A stretch of DNA of 64,000 bases from Streptosporangium violaceochromogenes (GCF_014654615.1 NZ_BNBB01000001.1:248001-312000), one strand, 5' to 3'; positions 52,682-61,511 are shown, counted from the stretch's first letter. The notes: generated by a model from the letters alone, not told the origin. A program made the numbers and translations.

Positions 52682-55042
52682 TCAGCCGGAGCGGGTGAAG
52701 CGCATGAACTGCTTCTCGTACTCCTTGGCGTCGGTCGTGGTGGCGAGCACCCGCTTCACCCTTCCCTGAAAGTCGATCACCACGGCCTCGTAGCCGGCGC
52801 CCTTGCGCCGCCAGCCCGCGATGTGCGCGTCGTCGTACCAGCCGATGAGCCGCTCGGTCGCGAAGGGGATCCTGTGGCGGGCCTCGGCGTCGGCGGCGGT
52901 GGACCAGACGCAGATCTCCTTCTCCGTCCCCTTGCAGTAGGTCATCAGGAGGGTGCCGGAGGGGGAGATGTCGTCACCCTCCACCGTGACGGGGGTGCCC
53001 ACGTCGAGCAGGGTCTGCAGGACGGTGCCCCGCAGGTCGTAGAACCGGATGCGCTGGGTCGTGCCGGTGAGCGCCCAGGTGCCGACCGCCCGGCCGTCGC
53101 CCCTCCAGAAGTAGCTCCACTTGCCGGCGTCCTTCTCCTTGACCCGGACGATCCTGGCCTTCTTCGTGGCGACGTCGATGACCGCGTAGCCGTACTCCTT
53201 GCTGATGTCACCCACCGCCTCGTACAGCGTCACCAGGCCGCGCCTGCCGTCCGGGGACCACTGCGGCAGGGTGGGGTAGACCGGCGCCTTGGTGGTCCTG
53301 ATCCGGCTCACCGCGCCGGACCCGCGGTCGATGACCGAGACGACGGCGTAGCTGTCGTCGTCGTAGACCCTGTCGGTGGCCAGCGCGTGGGTGCCGGAGG
53401 CGTTCACCGTGTACTGGAAGTACTTGTCGTTCTTGGCGAAGGCGCCGGCGGCGGAGCGGACGTAGAGGGTCTTGTCCCAGTCGAGGCTGTAGGAGGTCAG
53501 CCTGATCGGGTCGGCGTCGCTTTCGTGGAGGCTGGTGGAGGTGCCCGGCAGCCTGACCGTCCTGGTCGCCGGCGGCGGCTCGGAGACGGCGGGGGTGGGC
53601 GTGGCGCTCCGGTCCCACGTGGGCGTGGGGGTCTGCCGGCCGGTGGCGACCCCTCCGCCGGACCTGTCGCTCAGCGCCACCACCGCGATTCCCCCGGCCG
53701 CGACGAGCACGACCAGGAGTCCCACGCCGACCGCCACCCAGACGCCGCGCCCCCGCCCGCCACGGGGCCCGCCGTGGGACCCGGGGTACGGCGCGGGCCC
53801 CGCGGGCCGTCCCATGGGCGACCCCGCGGACGGGCCCGGGGACGGGTAGGTGGGCGTGGGCGGCCCCGGGGACGGGTAGGTCGGCGGGCCGCCGTAGCCC
53901 CGTGCCGGGTGCGCCCCCGCCTGGGGCGGATGCGCCGGCCCCCCCTGCCACGGGCGGCCGTCCCACCCCGCTCCCCCGTCCTGGTAGGCCCGCGTCGGCG
54001 GGCCCGCGGGCGGGTGGGAGGGCGGCACCGGCCCGGCGTCGTGGAACCCCGCCTGCCCGCCGGGACCGGCCCCCTGCGGATACCCCACCGGGCCGTATCC
54101 CCGGGAGAAAGACCCCTGCGGGGCGGGAGGCGGAGGGGGGCCGCCGGGGCCGGTCCGCTGCGCGGCGGCGGCCGAGCCCTCGGCGAGGATGCCCCGGGGC
54201 GGGGCGGGCGCCTGCGCGCCGGGCGCGCCCCCGGCGTGACCCAGCAGCCGCAGCAGGGCGTCCCCCGCCGAGGGGCGCCGCGCCGCGTCCTTGGACAGGC
54301 ACTGCCCGACCAGCTCCCGCAGCGCCGGATCGGCGATCGCCCGAAGGTCGGGCTCCATGTTCATGATCCGGTTGAAGATCGCGGGCAGGCTGTCGGTGCC
54401 GAACGGCGGGCTACCGGTCGCCGCGAAGACCATCGTGCAGCCCCAGGCGAACATGTCGGCGGGCGACCCGGCGTTCTCCCCCGCCAGTTGCTCGGGGGTC
54501 ATGTAGGAGGGGGTGCCGATCGCGGTGGCGGTCAGCGTGGAGGTCCGGTCGAGCGCCTTGGCGATGCCGAAGTCGATCACGCGGGGACCGTCGGAGGCGA
54601 GCAGCACGTTGGAGGGTTTGAAATCCCGGTGCACGATCCCCGCCTGGTGGATCGCGACGAGCGCGGTCACGGTGCCGATCGCCAGCCGGTGCAGCGCGGA
54701 GCCCTCGCGCGGCCCCTCGGCGGCCACCACCTCGGCCAGCGTCGGGCCGTCGATGTACTCGCTGACGATGTACGGGCGATGCCGGTCGACGCCGGTGTCG
54801 ATCACCGCGGCGGTGCAGAACGGCGCGACCCGCTGGGTCGTGCTGACCTCCCGGACGAAACGTTCCAGCGCCTCCCCGTCCTGGGCCAGGTCGGCGCGGA
54901 GCAGCTTGACCGCGACCCGGGCACCCGTGGGGGACACGCCGAGATAGACCGTCCCCTGGCCGCCCTCGCCGAGCCGCGCCGTGAGCTGGTACTCCCGCAC
55001 CTGCTCGGGATCCCCCGGACGCAAGGACGCAAGGTCCGGCAT
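52682..55042 (-). CDS. Receptor-type Ser/Thr protein kinase with extracellular propeller
   Basis: In this protein of about 786 residues the N-terminal kinase domain (about 20-270) has the Gly loop LGEGGQGTVYLG, VAVKLL, catalytic HRDFKPSNVLL, DFGIAKA and the APE-like TPSYMTPEQLAG. A Pro/Gly/Tyr-rich linker with TYPSPGP repeats follows. A transmembrane helix (VAVGVGLLVVLVAAGGIAVVAL) then precedes an extracellular region with TolB/WD-like repeats (LPQWSPDGRRGLVTLYE). ATG 55042 has GGGAGG eight bases upstream; ATG 55048 is too close to it. Confidence 0.9.
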   Translation of the reverse strand: MPDLASLRPGDPEQVREYQLTARLGEGGQGTVYLGVSPTGARVAVKLLRADLAQDGEALERFVREVSTTQRVAPFCTAAVIDTGVDRHRPYIVSEYIDGPTLAEVVAAEGPREGSALHRLAIGTVTALVAIHQAGIVHRDFKPSNVLLASDGPRVIDFGIAKALDRTSTLTATAIGTPSYMTPEQLAGENAGSPADMFAWGCTMVFAATGSPPFGTDSLPAIFNRIMNMEPDLRAIADPALRELVGQCLSKDAARRPSAGDALLRLLGHAGGAPGAQAPAPPRGILAEGSAAAAQRTGPGGPPPPPAPQGSFSRGYGPVGYPQGAGPGGQAGFHDAGPVPPSHPPAGPPTRAYQDGGAGWDGRPWQGGPAHPPQAGAHPARGYGGPPTYPSPGPPTPTYPSPGPSAGSPMGRPAGPAPYPGSHGGPRGGRGRGVWVAVGVGLLVVLVAAGGIAVVALSDRSGGGVATGRQTPTPTWDRSATPTPAVSEPPPATRTVRLPGTSTSLHESDADPIRLTSYSLDWDKTLYVRSAAGAFAKNDKYFQYTVNASGTHALATDRVYDDDSYAVVSVIDRGSGAVSRIRTTKAPVYPTLPQWSPDGRRGLVTLYEAVGDISKEYGYAVIDVATKKARIVRVKEKDAGKWSYFWRGDGRAVGTWALTGTTQRIRFYDLRGTVLQTLLDVGTPVTVEGDDISPSGTLLMTYCKGTEKEICVWSTAADAEARHRIPFATERLIGWYDDAHIAGWRRKGAGYEAVVIDFQGRVKRVLATTTDAKEYEKQFMRFTRSG

Positions 55043-55242
55043 ACCCATACCCTCCCTTTAGGGACTTTTTCCGTTCCATTGTGAGGGCAACAGGTCACGA
55101 CAGATGCATCAACCGTTCGCCGGTTCTCAGTGAGTACCGGCGAGCCGCCCACCCCGCACGACGGAAGAAACCCGACAAACCCTGATGATCACTGAAGAAC
55201 AGCCAGACAGCTCAACCCCCCGGACCGGGCAGACCGAAAACG

Positions 55243-56808
55243 CTACGACGGCCGTGTCCCCGGCCGTCCGTCGCGGAGGCCGCCGAGCGCCCCGACCGCC
55301 CAGGCGATCACCTCTGGGCGCTCGACCTGGATCTCGTGCCCGACACCGGGAAGGGAGACCAGCCGGGCGCGCAGGAGCCCGGCGAGGTGACGGTGGCAGG
55401 GGTCCGCGGAGCCGGCGCTCAGGATGAGCACGGGGACGTCCGGCAGGGGGTGGCGCGCGCGCAGATCGGCGAGGTCGGCGACCATGTCCGGATAGGCGAG
55501 CCACTCGGCCAGCGCCGCGGCCAGGACCCGGCCCCTGCCGTACACCCCGCGGGCCCGCCGGTGCGCCCCCATGACCAGCCGGTGGGCCAGGGGCAGCGAC
55601 AGGCGGGCGAGGACGGCGGCGCCGGACGTCCGGCCCCAGGAGGGAAGGGCGCGCTGCACGGCGCGCACGGCCGCCGCGCGCAGCCTCCCCCGGGGCCGCG
55701 GGGCGCGCTCGCAGGAGGGATCGGCCAGGACCAGCCCGGCCACCCGGGCGGGATGGAGCCTGGCGAACGCCTCGGCGTGCAGGCCACCGGCCGAGTGCCC
55801 CACCACGATCACCGGCGACGGCCCGGCCAGCGCGGCGATCCGCGCGGCCTCCGCGCGGAGCGTGGGCGGCGCGAGGTGGCCGGAGCTGAGCCCCAGCCCC
55901 GGCCGGTCGAAGCGGATCACCGTGTGATCCCCGCTCAGGGCGGCGGCGACCCCGTCCCAGTGGAACCAGGCGCCGGCCATCCCGGCGCAGATCAGCACGG
56001 GCGGGGCACCGGCCCCCTCCACCAGGACGTGCGTCCGGTGCGGGACCGGTGCCGGGCGCTCCCGCCACAGCGCCGCCCCCAGCAGCATGAGCCAGAGCGT
56101 GACGACCCCGACCTGCAGGCGCTGGGCGACCCCCACCGGCCCGCCGGTCACCACGAGGGCGAGGGTCCACAGGGTGGCGGCGCCCATGAGGGTGACCGTG
56201 ATCACGGTCATGGGCGTCCTCGCGGGCGCGCCCGTACGGGCGGCCGGGGCGGCGGGGCCGTACGCCGCGCCGTGTCCGGCGCCGCGCGCGGAGCCCTTCC
56301 CGGCGCCGGACACGGCGCCGCGCTCAGGACGGCGGCCGCGCCGCCACGCCGCGCCCACCGGCAGCGTCGCGAGGCCGGCCGCCGCCCCGGCCAGCGCCAG
56401 GGAGCTGACCAGCGGGTGGATCCGGTGGGCCGCCGAGACCCGGCCCGCGGCCTCGGCCGCGGCGCACGAGGGGTCGCTCAGCGAGGCGCAGTCCAGCGGG
56501 AAGAGCGCGGCGTCCGCAATCGTCATCCCGCCGAACAGCGCGAGGCCGAACCGGCCCGCCACGGCCGCCCGGCCAAACCCGGCACAGGGCGTCAGCGCCA
56601 CCCCGGCCAGGCAGGCGAGCCCGGCCAGCACGTCGGCGGCCCGCGCCAGCCACGACCACGGCTGATCGACGGCGGCCAGCTCGCTGACGTACGCCCACGG
56701 GTGACCGGCCCCGGGGTTGAGGAACTGCAACGGCACCCAGGCGCCGTAGCACAGTCCCGCCAGGACGAACGCGCCGGCGGCCGCCGCCCGCCACCGCCGG
56801 GAGCGCAT
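55243..56808 (-). CDS. DUF998 membrane domain fused to alpha/beta-hydrolase
   Basis: In this 521-residue fusion, residues 1-150 and about 195-245 hold six or so transmembrane helices of DUF998 type (GAWVPLQFLNPGAGHPWAYVSELAA is the family start). The C-terminal hydrolase has ICAGMAGAWFHWDGVAAAL (oxyanion region), nucleophile Ser in VVGHSAGGLHAE, Asp in LSAGSADP and His in LPGVGHEIQ. The catalytic triad appears complete. It lies three bases after pspAB, so it is likely part of the envelope-stress operon. Substrate unknown; a membrane lipid is plausible. Confidence 0.82.
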   Translation of the reverse strand: MRSRRWRAAAAGAFVLAGLCYGAWVPLQFLNPGAGHPWAYVSELAAVDQPWSWLARAADVLAGLACLAGVALTPCAGFGRAAVAGRFGLALFGGMTIADAALFPLDCASLSDPSCAAAEAAGRVSAAHRIHPLVSSLALAGAAAGLATLPVGAAWRRGRRPERGAVSGAGKGSARGAGHGAAYGPAAPAARTGAPARTPMTVITVTLMGAATLWTLALVVTGGPVGVAQRLQVGVVTLWLMLLGAALWRERPAPVPHRTHVLVEGAGAPPVLICAGMAGAWFHWDGVAAALSGDHTVIRFDRPGLGLSSGHLAPPTLRAEAARIAALAGPSPVIVVGHSAGGLHAEAFARLHPARVAGLVLADPSCERAPRPRGRLRAAAVRAVQRALPSWGRTSGAAVLARLSLPLAHRLVMGAHRRARGVYGRGRVLAAALAEWLAYPDMVADLADLRARHPLPDVPVLILSAGSADPCHRHLAGLLRARLVSLPGVGHEIQVERPEVIAWAVGALGGLRDGRPGTRPS

Positions 56809-56811
56809 CGC

Positions 56812-57384
56812 TCACAGCCCGGGGGCGCCCCAGAGGGGGAACCACCGGCCGAGGTCGGGCTCGATCCTCAGCTCCCCCTCAAGCGCGCCCCGCACCTGAA
56901 GCTCAAGCGCCCCGTCCCTGCGGTCGCCGGGCAGCGGCGCGAAGGGATAGAACGTTCCCCGCTTGTAGAGGTAGACCAGGGCGAGCCGGCGCCCGTCCCG
57001 GCCCGCGAAGGAGACCAGCGAGCAGAGCAGGGAGGGGCCGAACCCCGCCCCCTCCAGGGAGGAGTTGACGGCGTGCAGGTCGGTGACCAGGTCGCCGACC
57101 TGATCGGGCGCGCGGCGCACCAGCAGCCAGCTGTAGCCGTAGGAGTCCTTGGACTCCTCCACCGGCGGGCCGCCCCCCGCGGCCAGGAGCTGGACGACGT
57201 CACGCTCCAGCGCGCCGAACGCCCCGCCCTCGGCGGGACGGAAGCAGACCGACCCCACCCCGGTCGGCGCCAGGTCCGCGGCGGCCTCCAGGCTCACCGC
57301 CGCCGACGGCAGCGCGAACAACGCGTCCAGGTCGGGCCTGACCGGGTCGGTACGGCCCAGCAGCGCGTCCCACCACCTGGCCAC
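56812..57384 (-). CDS. pspAB: PspA-associated protein PspAB
   Basis: This 190-residue soluble protein matches the actinobacterial PspAB family: MARWWDALLGRTDPVRPDLDALFALPSA start, SKDSYGYSWLLVRR and the LYKRGTFYPFAPL segment. It belongs with PspA, PspAA and HtpX in the envelope-stress response. GTG start with GGGGAG; three bases separate it from htpX. Confidence 0.85.
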   Translation of the reverse strand: MARWWDALLGRTDPVRPDLDALFALPSAAVSLEAAADLAPTGVGSVCFRPAEGGAFGALERDVVQLLAAGGGPPVEESKDSYGYSWLLVRRAPDQVGDLVTDLHAVNSSLEGAGFGPSLLCSLVSFAGRDGRRLALVYLYKRGTFYPFAPLPGDRRDGALELQVRGALEGELRIEPDLGRWFPLWGAPGL

Positions 57385-57387
57385 CGG

Positions 57388-58296
57388 TCACGCTCCCCGT
57401 CCGAGCTGGGCGGAGATACGGCTGAGCTGCTCAAGCCGGCGGTCGAGCGGCGGGTGGGTGGCCAGCAGCGAGGCCAGGCCGGCGCCGCGCCCGGCGAGCG
57501 CCGGGGCGAAGAAGAAGGCGTTGAACGGCTCGGCCTCACGCAGGTCCCTGGTCGGGATGCGGGACATGTCGCCGGTGACCTTGACCAGCGCGCTGGCCAG
57601 GGCCGAGGGACGCTGGGTGAGCAGGGCCCCGGCGCGGTCGGCGGCCAGCTCGCGGTAGCGCGACAGGGCGCGGGTGAGCAGGAAGCTGATCACGTACACC
57701 AGGATCGAGACCAGCATCACGATCAGCCCGATCGGCGGGCCGCCCCTGTCGTCGCGACCGCGACCGCCCAGGCCGGTGTAGAGCGCGACCCTGGTCATCA
57801 GGCCGGCGACGATGCCGAGGAACGAGGCGATCGTCATGACCGCGACGTCACGGTGCGCGACGTGGGACATCTCGTGGGCGAGCACGCCCTCCAGCTCGGC
57901 CGGCTCAAGGCGGCGCAGCAGCCCGGTGGTCGCGCAGACCACGGAGTTCTTCTGGTTGCGGCCGGTGGCGAAGGCGTTCGGGACGTCCGAGTCGGCGATC
58001 GCCACCCGCGGCTTGGGCATGTCTGCCATGGCGCAGAGCCGGTCGATCACGCCGTGCAGCTCGGGAGCCTGCTCCGGGCTCACCACCTGCCCGTGCATCG
58101 CGAACAGCGCGATGCGGTCGGACAGGAAGTACTGGACCGCCAGCATGCAGCCAGCGATGACCAGCACCACGATCGCCCGGACGCCCAGCGCGATCAGCAC
58201 GCCCACGAACACCACGTAGAGCAGTCCGAGCAGGAACATGGTCAGGACCATGCGGCTGGTCAAGCCCCGGTCCGGGGCGAACCGGGTATTTGCCAT
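57388..58296 (-). CDS. htpX: Membrane zinc metalloprotease HtpX
   Basis: This 302-residue M48B protease has two N-terminal transmembrane helices, the zinc motif VLAHEMSHVAHRDVAVM (HEMSH), two further helices and the third ligand in YRELAADRAGALL. It degrades damaged membrane proteins. Besides read-through from pspA it has its own TAGCGT element six bases before the ATG, overlapping the pspAA stop. Confidence 0.93.
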   Translation of the reverse strand: MANTRFAPDRGLTSRMVLTMFLLGLLYVVFVGVLIALGVRAIVVLVIAGCMLAVQYFLSDRIALFAMHGQVVSPEQAPELHGVIDRLCAMADMPKPRVAIADSDVPNAFATGRNQKNSVVCATTGLLRRLEPAELEGVLAHEMSHVAHRDVAVMTIASFLGIVAGLMTRVALYTGLGGRGRDDRGGPPIGLIVMLVSILVYVISFLLTRALSRYRELAADRAGALLTQRPSALASALVKVTGDMSRIPTRDLREAEPFNAFFFAPALAGRGAGLASLLATHPPLDRRLEQLSRISAQLGRGA

Positions 58297-58302
58297 GTGA
58301 CC

Positions 58303-58308
58303 ACGCTA
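58303..58308 (-). promoter_or_regulatory. Internal leaderless -10 element for htpX
   Basis: TAGCGT on the minus strand (58308 to 58303) ends six bases before the htpX ATG. Its TAG is also the pspAA stop codon. Confidence 0.5.
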
Positions 58309-58584
58309 TCCCGGGATCAGCCCCTCATTGCCGAGCATCTCCCGCACTTCTTCCATGGAAGCGTCAGACGGCGGCAAAATCAGCTCCGAGGACTCCAGAC
58401 TGTCGTCGGGGAGCGCCTTGCCGACATGGCGGACCTTGTCCAGGAGATCGTGCAGCCGGGCCCGGAAGACGCCCTCGTCACCGGCCACGATGGCCGCCTC
58501 CAGCTCGTCGTCGAGAGCGTTGAGGACACCGAGGTCCCCGGCGCCGATCTCGACCTGGCCCTCTCCCATGATGCGAACGATCAC
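58306..58584 (-). CDS. pspAA: PspA-associated protein PspAA
   Basis: This 92-residue protein starts MIVRIMGEGQVEIG and has the LNALDDELEAAIVAGDE segment and a short acidic tail, as in actinobacterial PspAA. It probably binds PspA. ATGA overlap with pspA. Confidence 0.85.
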   Translation of the reverse strand: MIVRIMGEGQVEIGAGDLGVLNALDDELEAAIVAGDEGVFRARLHDLLDKVRHVGKALPDDSLESSELILPPSDASMEEVREMLGNEGLIPG

Positions 58585-59393
58585 AGTCCCTCCCCAGGCT
58601 GGTGAAACTGCTGCGTCTGGGACTGCTGGGACTGAGGCTGCTGCTGGGGCTGCTGGGACGGACCCGACTCGATGGCGCTCTTGGGCGCGGGCCCCTGGCC
58701 GAGCTCGGCCTTCATCCGGGCGAGCTCCAGCTCCACGTCGTGCCCGCCGCCCATACGGTCGAGCTCGGCCTGGATGTCGTCGCCGCGCTGGCCGCTGAAG
58801 TCGTCGAGCGCGCCGCTGGCCAGCAGCTCGTCGATGGCGCCCGCGCGAGCCTGCATCGAGGCGGTCTTGTCCTCGGCGCGCTGGATCGCCAGGCCGACGT
58901 CGCCCATCTCCTCGGAGATGCCGGAGAACGCCTCGTTGATGCGCGTCTGCGCCTCGGCCGCGGTGTAGGTCGCCTTGATCGTCTCTTTTCTCGTACGGAA
59001 GGAGTCGACCTTGGCCTGCAGGCGGTGCGAGGCGGTGGTGAGCTTCTCCTCCTCGGCCTGCAGGTTGTCGTGCTGCACCCGGAGATCGGCGATCTGGGTC
59101 TGCAGGCTCGACCGGCGGGTCAGCGCCTCCCGGGCCAGGTCCTCCCGCCCGACACCGAGCGCTTTGCGGCCCTGCTCCTCAAGCTTGCGGGACTGGGCCT
59201 CGATCTGGTTGATCTGCAGCTCCACCCGCTTGCGAGAGGTCGCGACGTCGGCCACACCACGGCGCACCTTCTGCAACAACTCCAACTGACGCTGGTAGGA
59301 GTAGTCCAGGGTTTCGCGCGGATCCTCCATTTTGTCCAAGGCGTTGTTGGCCTTGGACTTGAAGATCATGGAAAGTCTCTTCATCACGCTCAT
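58581..59393 (-). CDS. pspA: PspA/IM30 (ESCRT-III-like) envelope stress protein
   Basis: This 270-residue protein is almost entirely helical. It has KANNALDKMEDPRETLDYSYQRQLELLQKVRRGVADV at the N-terminus (membrane-binding and first hairpin). A Gln/Pro-rich disordered tail ends it (QPQQQPQSQQSQTQQ). PspA forms membrane-remodelling assemblies under envelope stress. The ATG at 59393 follows AAGGGGAC at a long spacing; ATG 59384 is an alternative. A phage-shock sigma-54 promoter is not expected in actinobacteria. Confidence 0.93.
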   Translation of the reverse strand: MSVMKRLSMIFKSKANNALDKMEDPRETLDYSYQRQLELLQKVRRGVADVATSRKRVELQINQIEAQSRKLEEQGRKALGVGREDLAREALTRRSSLQTQIADLRVQHDNLQAEEEKLTTASHRLQAKVDSFRTRKETIKATYTAAEAQTRINEAFSGISEEMGDVGLAIQRAEDKTASMQARAGAIDELLASGALDDFSGQRGDDIQAELDRMGGGHDVELELARMKAELGQGPAPKSAIESGPSQQPQQQPQSQQSQTQQFHQPGEGL

Positions 59394-59485
59394 GCGCGTC
59401 GGCCGTCCCCTTCTTCAAATGCGCTTGCGGGTCACCCCAGTGATTCCAGCCCCCCAAACGAACAGCACCGGAGCCACCTAGGTTC

Positions 59486-59514
59486 ACCCTACGCATAACG
59501 TGCGGGGGCGTCAC
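59486..59514 (-). promoter_or_regulatory. Promoter of the psp operon
   Basis: On the minus strand GTGACG (59514-59509), a 17-base spacer and TAGGGT (59491-59486) give a good sigma-70-like promoter. It leaves a leader of about 85 bases before pspA. It overlaps the upstream region of the divergent DUF3043 promoter. Confidence 0.65.
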
Positions 59515-59530
59515 TAAGTTGCACGCCCGG

Positions 59531-59536
59531 TAGGCT
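59531..59536 (+). promoter_or_regulatory. -10 element of the DUF3043 gene, leaderless
   Basis: TAGGCT ends six bases before the GTG at 59543. There is no ribosome-binding site. Confidence 0.6.
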
Positions 59537-59542
59537 GACGAT

Positions 59543-60154
59543 GTGTTCCGACGTACCCAGACCACCGCGGACGACTCCCCCGTCTCCGTCAACGATCCTA
59601 AGCCTGCCGGCAAGGGGCGTCCCACACCCAAGCGCCGAGACGCCGAAGGCCGCCGCCGCCAGCCGGTGAACGCCCCCCAGAACCGCAAAGAGGCCTACAG
59701 GCAACTGCGTGAGCGCCAGGCCCACGACCGTGCCAAGGCGCGCGAGGGCATGCTCCGCGGCGACGAGCGCTACTTCCCCGCCCGCGACCGGGGCCCGGCC
59801 CGCGGGTTCGCCCGCGAGTGGGTCGACTCACGCCGCGTGATCAGCCAGTACTTCCTGCCGTTCTCCCTGGTCATCCTGCTGCTCACCTGGATTCCCTTCC
59901 CCGAACCGATCCGCGGCTACGTCTACGTCGCCGTGATCACCTTCGGCTGGCCGCTGATGATGGTGGGCGTGCTGTTCACCTCGATCTGGGTCTCGGTGAG
60001 GGTCAAGAAGCTCGCGGCCGAGAAGTTCCCCGGCGAGAACGTCAAGGGGGTCGGCTTCTACGCCGCCATGCGCGCGCTGCAGATGCGCAAGCTGCGCTTC
60101 CCGCCGCCCACCGTGCTGCCGGGCGGCAGGCCCGTCCCCCCGAAGAAGAAGTAG
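59543..60154 (+). CDS. DUF3043 family membrane protein
   Basis: This 203-residue protein has a basic disordered N-terminus (GKGRPTPKRRDAEGRRR), the family core YRQLRERQAHDRAKAREGMLRGDERYFPARDRGPARGF and two transmembrane helices (FSLVILLLTWIPF, VAVITFGWPLMMVGVLFTSIWV). It is common in actinobacteria; function unknown. It is divergent from pspA with overlapping promoters, which may point to an envelope role. Confidence 0.82.
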   Translation: MFRRTQTTADDSPVSVNDPKPAGKGRPTPKRRDAEGRRRQPVNAPQNRKEAYRQLRERQAHDRAKAREGMLRGDERYFPARDRGPARGFAREWVDSRRVISQYFLPFSLVILLLTWIPFPEPIRGYVYVAVITFGWPLMMVGVLFTSIWVSVRVKKLAAEKFPGENVKGVGFYAAMRALQMRKLRFPPPTVLPGGRPVPPKKK

Positions 60155-60165
60155 CGCGACCGCGT

Positions 60166-60192
60166 GAAGGGCGCCCGTCTCGGGCGCCCTTC
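60166..60192. terminator. Terminator between DUF3043 and the SMI1/KNR4-like gene
   Basis: GAAGGGCGCCCG (60166-60177) and CGGGCGCCCTTC (60181-60192) form a perfect 12-base stem with a TCT loop, 11 bases after the DUF3043 stop. Confidence 0.88.
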
Positions 60193-60235
60193 CGGCCGCC
60201 GTCCTCCCCCGTGCCCTCCTGCCGGGGGGTGTGGA

Positions 60236-61498
60236 TCAGCCGGGGGCGACGCCGGGGCCGGTACCGTCACGCCGGAGGCCCTCAGGGGCGCCGCCGGCCT
60301 CCAGCGTGTCCGCGGTCTGTTTGAGCAGGGCGTAGTACGAGCGGATCACCCTGCCCTCCGGCGTCATGTCCAGGCCGCCCGGCCCCCGAATCCTCCCGAC
60401 GCCGCGCCCGGCGGGGTCGGCCACGAGGTAGGCGCCGCCCCCCTCGGCCTTGAAGGGGATCATCCTCCCCCGCCACCCCGCGCGGGACGGGGCGGCTCCC
60501 CCACCGTCGCCGCCGAGCCCGCACAACGCCCGCCAGGTGTCACGGATCGCGCGGACGCCGAGGAGCTCGCCCGACAGCAGGCCGGAGCGCGCCTCCACCC
60601 CCGCGCCGGCGGCCCCGTGCCGGCGCGGCAGGCCGTCGTGCCGCAGCAGGGAGGCCCTCAGGTCGCCGGGAAGGCGCATCCCCATCTGTCTCTCGGCGGC
60701 GGCGATCGTCCGGGCCCTGGCCGGCGGGGCGAGGAGGCGCCGGGTCGCGGGGGCGTTGGCGGCGAGCCATCGTTCGATCCGCGCCCACTGCCGGTTCACC
60801 GCCCGGACGACCTTCGGGCCGGCCGGCCGCGCCCGGGGAAGGGCGGCCGGCGGCCGGCAGCCGGGGATGGCGGCGAAGCGCGGAACCTCCGCGGGGAGGT
60901 CCCCCTCCGCGGGAGACCCCGTGGGGGAGACGCTCTCGGGGGAGGTGACGACGCGGAGCCCGGCACGGTTCGTCCCCGCCCGGCTCCCCGTGCCGGCGCC
61001 CGTGCCGGCGACCACCTCGGCCTCGCCCCACCGGCAGGCCGGGCCGCCCCCCTCCACCGTTTCCCCGGCCCCCCGTCCCGGGCCGAAGAGACACGAGTCG
61101 GGCGCGGGCTCGGAGGTCACCGCCTCCTTGGAGAAGGTCATGCCCTCCAGCGCCTGCGCGCCGGCGGCCAGCAGGCAGACCGCCCCCACGAGCGCCCCCC
61201 AGCGGGCCGCCCGGCGCCGGCCGGTCGACGGCGGCCTCGCCGGCGGACGCCTCCGGGGGGCGGGAGCGCGGGACGGAAGGGCACGGCCCGCGGGGGCGCC
61301 GGAGGTCCGCGGGGGAGGGCGGCGGGGGGCGGGGCCGCGCCCGGCCCCGGCCGCGGGGACGCCTCGCGGGGCGACCCCGGGTGTGTATGTGACGGCGGCC
61401 GATGATCGGCGCAGACGCAGGACCACCACGACGATCGCCGTCACCGCGGCGGCCGCCAGCGCGAGCCGTACCCATCGATAGGTGATCAATCGCAACAC
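60236..61498 (-). CDS. Membrane protein with SMI1/KNR4-like (SUKH) domain
   Basis: In this 420-residue protein an N-terminal transmembrane helix (LALAAAAVTAIVVVVLRL) is followed by a Pro/Arg-rich segment, a second helix (WGALVGAVCLLAAGAQAL), a spacer of low complexity and a C-terminal domain. The C-terminal domain (WARIERWLAANAPATRRLLAPP, IAAAERQMGMRLPGDLRASLLRHDG, YYALLKQTADTLE) has the SMI1/KNR4 pattern. SUKH proteins often act as toxin immunity proteins, but no toxin gene is adjacent. GTG start with TACTCT ending seven bases upstream. Confidence 0.7.
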   Translation of the reverse strand: MLRLITYRWVRLALAAAAVTAIVVVVLRLRRSSAAVTYTPGVAPRGVPAAGAGRGPAPRRPPPRTSGAPAGRALPSRAPAPRRRPPARPPSTGRRRAARWGALVGAVCLLAAGAQALEGMTFSKEAVTSEPAPDSCLFGPGRGAGETVEGGGPACRWGEAEVVAGTGAGTGSRAGTNRAGLRVVTSPESVSPTGSPAEGDLPAEVPRFAAIPGCRPPAALPRARPAGPKVVRAVNRQWARIERWLAANAPATRRLLAPPARARTIAAAERQMGMRLPGDLRASLLRHDGLPRRHGAAGAGVEARSGLLSGELLGVRAIRDTWRALCGLGGDGGGAAPSRAGWRGRMIPFKAEGGGAYLVADPAGRGVGRIRGPGGLDMTPEGRVIRSYYALLKQTADTLEAGGAPEGLRRDGTGPGVAPG

Positions 61499-61505
61499 GC
61501 CGGGC

Positions 61506-61511
61506 AGAGTA
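61506..61511 (-). promoter_or_regulatory. -10 element of the SMI1/KNR4-like gene, leaderless
   Basis: TACTCT on the minus strand (61511 to 61506) ends seven bases before the GTG at 61498. Confidence 0.45.

Noticed and set aside
55336..58605. Plus-strand open frame of about 1,089 codons antisense to the psp operon
   Set aside because: Long antisense frames are expected in GC-rich genes. It has no domain and spans five well-supported genes.
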